NCBI GenBank assembly: GCA_028280675.1
Contig: JANQLI010000162.1
Span: 1-6,062 of the forward strand
Direction of reading: 5' to 3'
DNA: 6,062 bases
DNA from: Alphaproteobacteria bacterium
GTDB lineage: Bacteria; Pseudomonadota; Alphaproteobacteria; SMXP01
A model generated the notes under the pieces. The model had not been told where the DNA came from. It saw only the letters and a program-made list of their open reading frames with translations, and ran no database searches. The position numbers and the translations under genes are program-made. This document shows, one piece after another, positions 4,783-6,062 of the stretch (the stretch's first letter is position 1; the number at the start of each line of letters is the position of its first letter).

Positions 4783-5814
4783 ATGACGTGGCAGGACATC
4801 ACCGCGACTATTATCGCGCCTCTCACTTATTGGGAGATGCCGGAACATCGCATTTTTTGGGTTTATTTGATCACAGCCTGGGTGATGGCGCTGGGGGTGT
4901 ATGTGCTGGTCTATCGTCCGCGCGTGCAAGGAAAGGCATTGTCTTTCATCGCGTATCTGTTTCCGAAAAACATTTACTTTCATAAATCGGCGCTCACCGA
5001 TTACCGCTATTTCTTGTTCAACCGGGTCGCATTCGTCTTTATGTTGGCGCCAATCATTGTCGGCTCTTACACGGTGGCGGAATTTACCGAGTTCCTCTTG
5101 CTGTCCGGTTTTGGCGCGGTGGACGCGCGGGAAGCGACAGTGGGCGTTATCGCCGCGTTCACCTTCTTTGCGTTTGTGGCGTATGACTTTGCGATTTTCT
5201 TCACCCATTACATTCAGCACCGCGTGCCGTATCTGTGGGAGTTCCATAAAGTGCATCATGCCGCCGAAGCGATGACGCCGATGGTGGCCTATCGCATTCA
5301 TCCCCTTGACGACCTGATTACCGGTAGTGGGATCGGCATCATGATGGGGATCGTTTATGGTCTGTATGCGTATTTTTATGGCGGCATGCTGACGCCGATC
5401 ACGATGATGGAGGTGAATGTCGGCATATTCTTGTTTAATGCGATTGGTTTTAATTTACGTCACACCCATATTTGGCTCGCCTATCGCGGTTGGCTTGGAC
5501 ATGTGTTGATTAGCCCCGCCCATCATCAAATTCACCACAGCGTTGATCCCGTAGATTACGACCGCAATTTCGGCGCCATGTTTGCCGTGTGGGATTGGAT
5601 GTTCGGCTCGCTGCGTGTACCCGAACCATATGAAGAGATCACATTCGGTCTTGGCGAAACCAGCGGCCGCTATCATGGCATCTGGCGGATCTACCTGATG
5701 CCGTTTGTGGATCTGACGCAGCGCATGAAAGGGCGGCCGATTGCTGCAGGGGCGCCTGTGGCCGATGCCGAGGTTGATATGCGCGATCTGATTGCGGCAC
5801 GGTTGGGGATTTAG
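4783..5814 (+). CDS. Sterol desaturase / fatty acid hydroxylase superfamily protein
   Basis: Membrane-bound di-iron oxygenase-type protein of 343 aa, expected to hydroxylate or desaturate a lipid substrate. The His-box set is complete: H142-YIQ-H146 (HX3H), H155-KV-H158-H159 (HX2HH), H227-T-H229 with H240, and H247-H248-QI-H251-H252 (HX2HH type). Hydrophobic segments lie at about 22-45, 74-98, 117-140, 178-205 and 209-225, placing the His boxes on one (cytoplasmic) face. The WEFHKVHHAAEAMTP context and the ISPAHHQIHHS box are typical of bacterial members of this superfamily. The C-terminal 60 residues are soluble and unassigned. The substrate cannot be inferred: carotenoid, sterol-like, hopanoid and fatty acyl substrates all occur in the family. 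It appears to be a single-gene unit, with a hairpin and a palindromic repeat after the stop. Confidence 0.92.
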   Translation: MTWQDITATIIAPLTYWEMPEHRIFWVYLITAWVMALGVYVLVYRPRVQGKALSFIAYLFPKNIYFHKSALTDYRYFLFNRVAFVFMLAPIIVGSYTVAEFTEFLLLSGFGAVDAREATVGVIAAFTFFAFVAYDFAIFFTHYIQHRVPYLWEFHKVHHAAEAMTPMVAYRIHPLDDLITGSGIGIMMGIVYGLYAYFYGGMLTPITMMEVNVGIFLFNAIGFNLRHTHIWLAYRGWLGHVLISPAHHQIHHSVDPVDYDRNFGAMFAVWDWMFGSLRVPEPYEEITFGLGETSGRYHGIWRIYLMPFVDLTQRMKGRPIAAGAPVADAEVDMRDLIAARLGI

Positions 5815-5817
5815 GTC

Positions 5818-5840
5818 GCAAACCCTTTTCTTTGGTTTGC
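5818..5840 (+). terminator. Stem-loop after desaturase gene
   Basis: GCAAACC (5818-5824) and GGTTTGC (5834-5840) form a perfect 7-bp stem with a 9-base pyrimidine-rich loop, starting four bases after the stop codon. No T-run follows, so intrinsic termination is uncertain. The position argues for a transcript-end structure. Confidence 0.4.
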
Positions 5841-5847
5841 ACTGTAT

Positions 5848-5907
5848 GTGTCATTCCCGCGCAAGCGGGAATCCAATGGCCTATCGCACCTTGCCCGAGG
5901 GTGACAC
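5848..5907. repeat. 60-bp palindromic intergenic repeat
   Basis: The outer arms GTGTCA (5848-5853) and TGACAC (5902-5907) are perfect inverted repeats. Within the left half, ATTCCCGC (5853-5860) and GCGGGAAT (5865-5872) form a strong 8-bp hairpin with a GCAA tetraloop. The minus-strand translation contains DSRLRGND, the familiar spurious peptide of a widespread proteobacterial repeat. It lies between the converging desaturase and aroC genes and could act as a structured transcript end for both. Confidence 0.75.
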
Positions 5908-5926
5908 AGTAAAGTGATAAAAAGAG

Positions 5927-6062
5927 CTAACCCATCTGCCCGCGGTGGCGCAACATGGCGTCGGCCAGCACACAGGCCATCATCGCTTCGCCCACCGGCA
6001 CGCCGCGAATGCCAACGCACGGATCATGGCGGCCTTTGGTGACAATATCGGTGTCGTTGCCG
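5927..6062 (-). CDS. aroC: Chorismate synthase, C-terminal fragment (runs off window)
   Basis: The last 44 codons of chorismate synthase, which converts 5-enolpyruvylshikimate 3-phosphate to chorismate as the final step of the shikimate pathway, using reduced FMN. The visible peptide begins GNDTDIVTKGRHDPCVGIRG and continues VPVGEAMMACVLADAMLRHR, ending with a TAG (minus strand, 5929-5927). The GRHDPCVG-R-VPV-EAM-A-VLAD pattern is the conserved C-terminal signature of AroC. The 5' part and start codon lie beyond 6062. The fragment is open and ends at the usual place for the family, so nothing suggests a pseudogene. It converges on the desaturase gene. Confidence 0.95.
   Translation of the reverse strand, partial: GNDTDIVTKGRHDPCVGIRGVPVGEAMMACVLADAMLRHRGQMG

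Noticed and set aside
4549..5301. 250-aa open frame on the minus strand opposite the desaturase gene
   Set aside because: Its translation is rich in His, Arg and Gln with no family resemblance, it runs through the 4611-4665 repeat, and the plus strand has a complete His-box protein there. It is an antisense shadow.
5811..6020. 69-aa minus-strand open frame across the desaturase/aroC gap
   Set aside because: It overlaps aroC in another frame and contains the spurious repeat peptide DSRLRGND; the true minus-strand gene here is the aroC end.
1..6062. CRISPR array, tRNA, rRNA, transposase or phage genes
   Set aside because: No regularly spaced repeats, cloverleaf-like sequence, rRNA motif or transposase/integrase domain was seen on either strand.

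Overview
The window looks like chromosomal DNA of an alphaproteobacterium, possibly marine, with roughly 50% G+C. This is inferred from the gene families (an AztD-like zinc chaperone, a ZrgA/DUF2796 protein, an Rrf2 regulator, a fatty-acid-hydroxylase-superfamily protein) and from three kinds of short palindromic intergenic repeat. The exact lineage cannot be read from the sequence alone.

Left half (about 1-3610): a compact zinc-handling locus. A ZIP-family metal transporter on the minus strand (137-994) diverges from a two-gene plus-strand operon: an Rrf2-family regulator (1177-1584), then two bases later an AztD-type periplasmic beta-propeller zinc metallochaperone (1587-2813). Facing the operon is a minus-strand secreted ZrgA/DUF2796 protein with a His/Asp-rich loop (2922-3515). 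The divergent ZIP/Rrf2 intergenic region carries a 45-bp near-perfect palindrome (1096-1140) over the likely regulator promoter, and a third copy of its outer half-site lies 60 bp away near the ZIP start. The AztABC ABC transporter that AztD serves in Paracoccus is absent from the window. Copies of one short repeat family (motif close to ATGTCCGCTTTTGG) occur at both ends of this block.

Right half (about 3685-6062): apparently ordinary chromosomal genes. These are a small four-helix membrane protein of unknown function (3685-4095), the mechanosensitive channel MscL on the minus strand (4133-4528), a sterol desaturase/fatty acid hydroxylase superfamily membrane protein (4783-5814), and the C-terminal 44 codons of chorismate synthase AroC on the minus strand (5927-6062, running off the window). 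Two different palindromic repeats sit in the gaps at 4611-4665 and 5848-5907.

Working model (inference): the Rrf2 protein binds the 45-bp palindrome and controls both its own operon with aztD and the divergent ZIP gene. AztD and ZrgA would buffer or deliver zinc in the periplasm, and ZIP, whose His-rich tail is predicted to face the periplasm, would import it. The combination of a non-Fe-S Rrf2 protein with an AztD lacking adjacent aztABC is the most interesting feature of the window.
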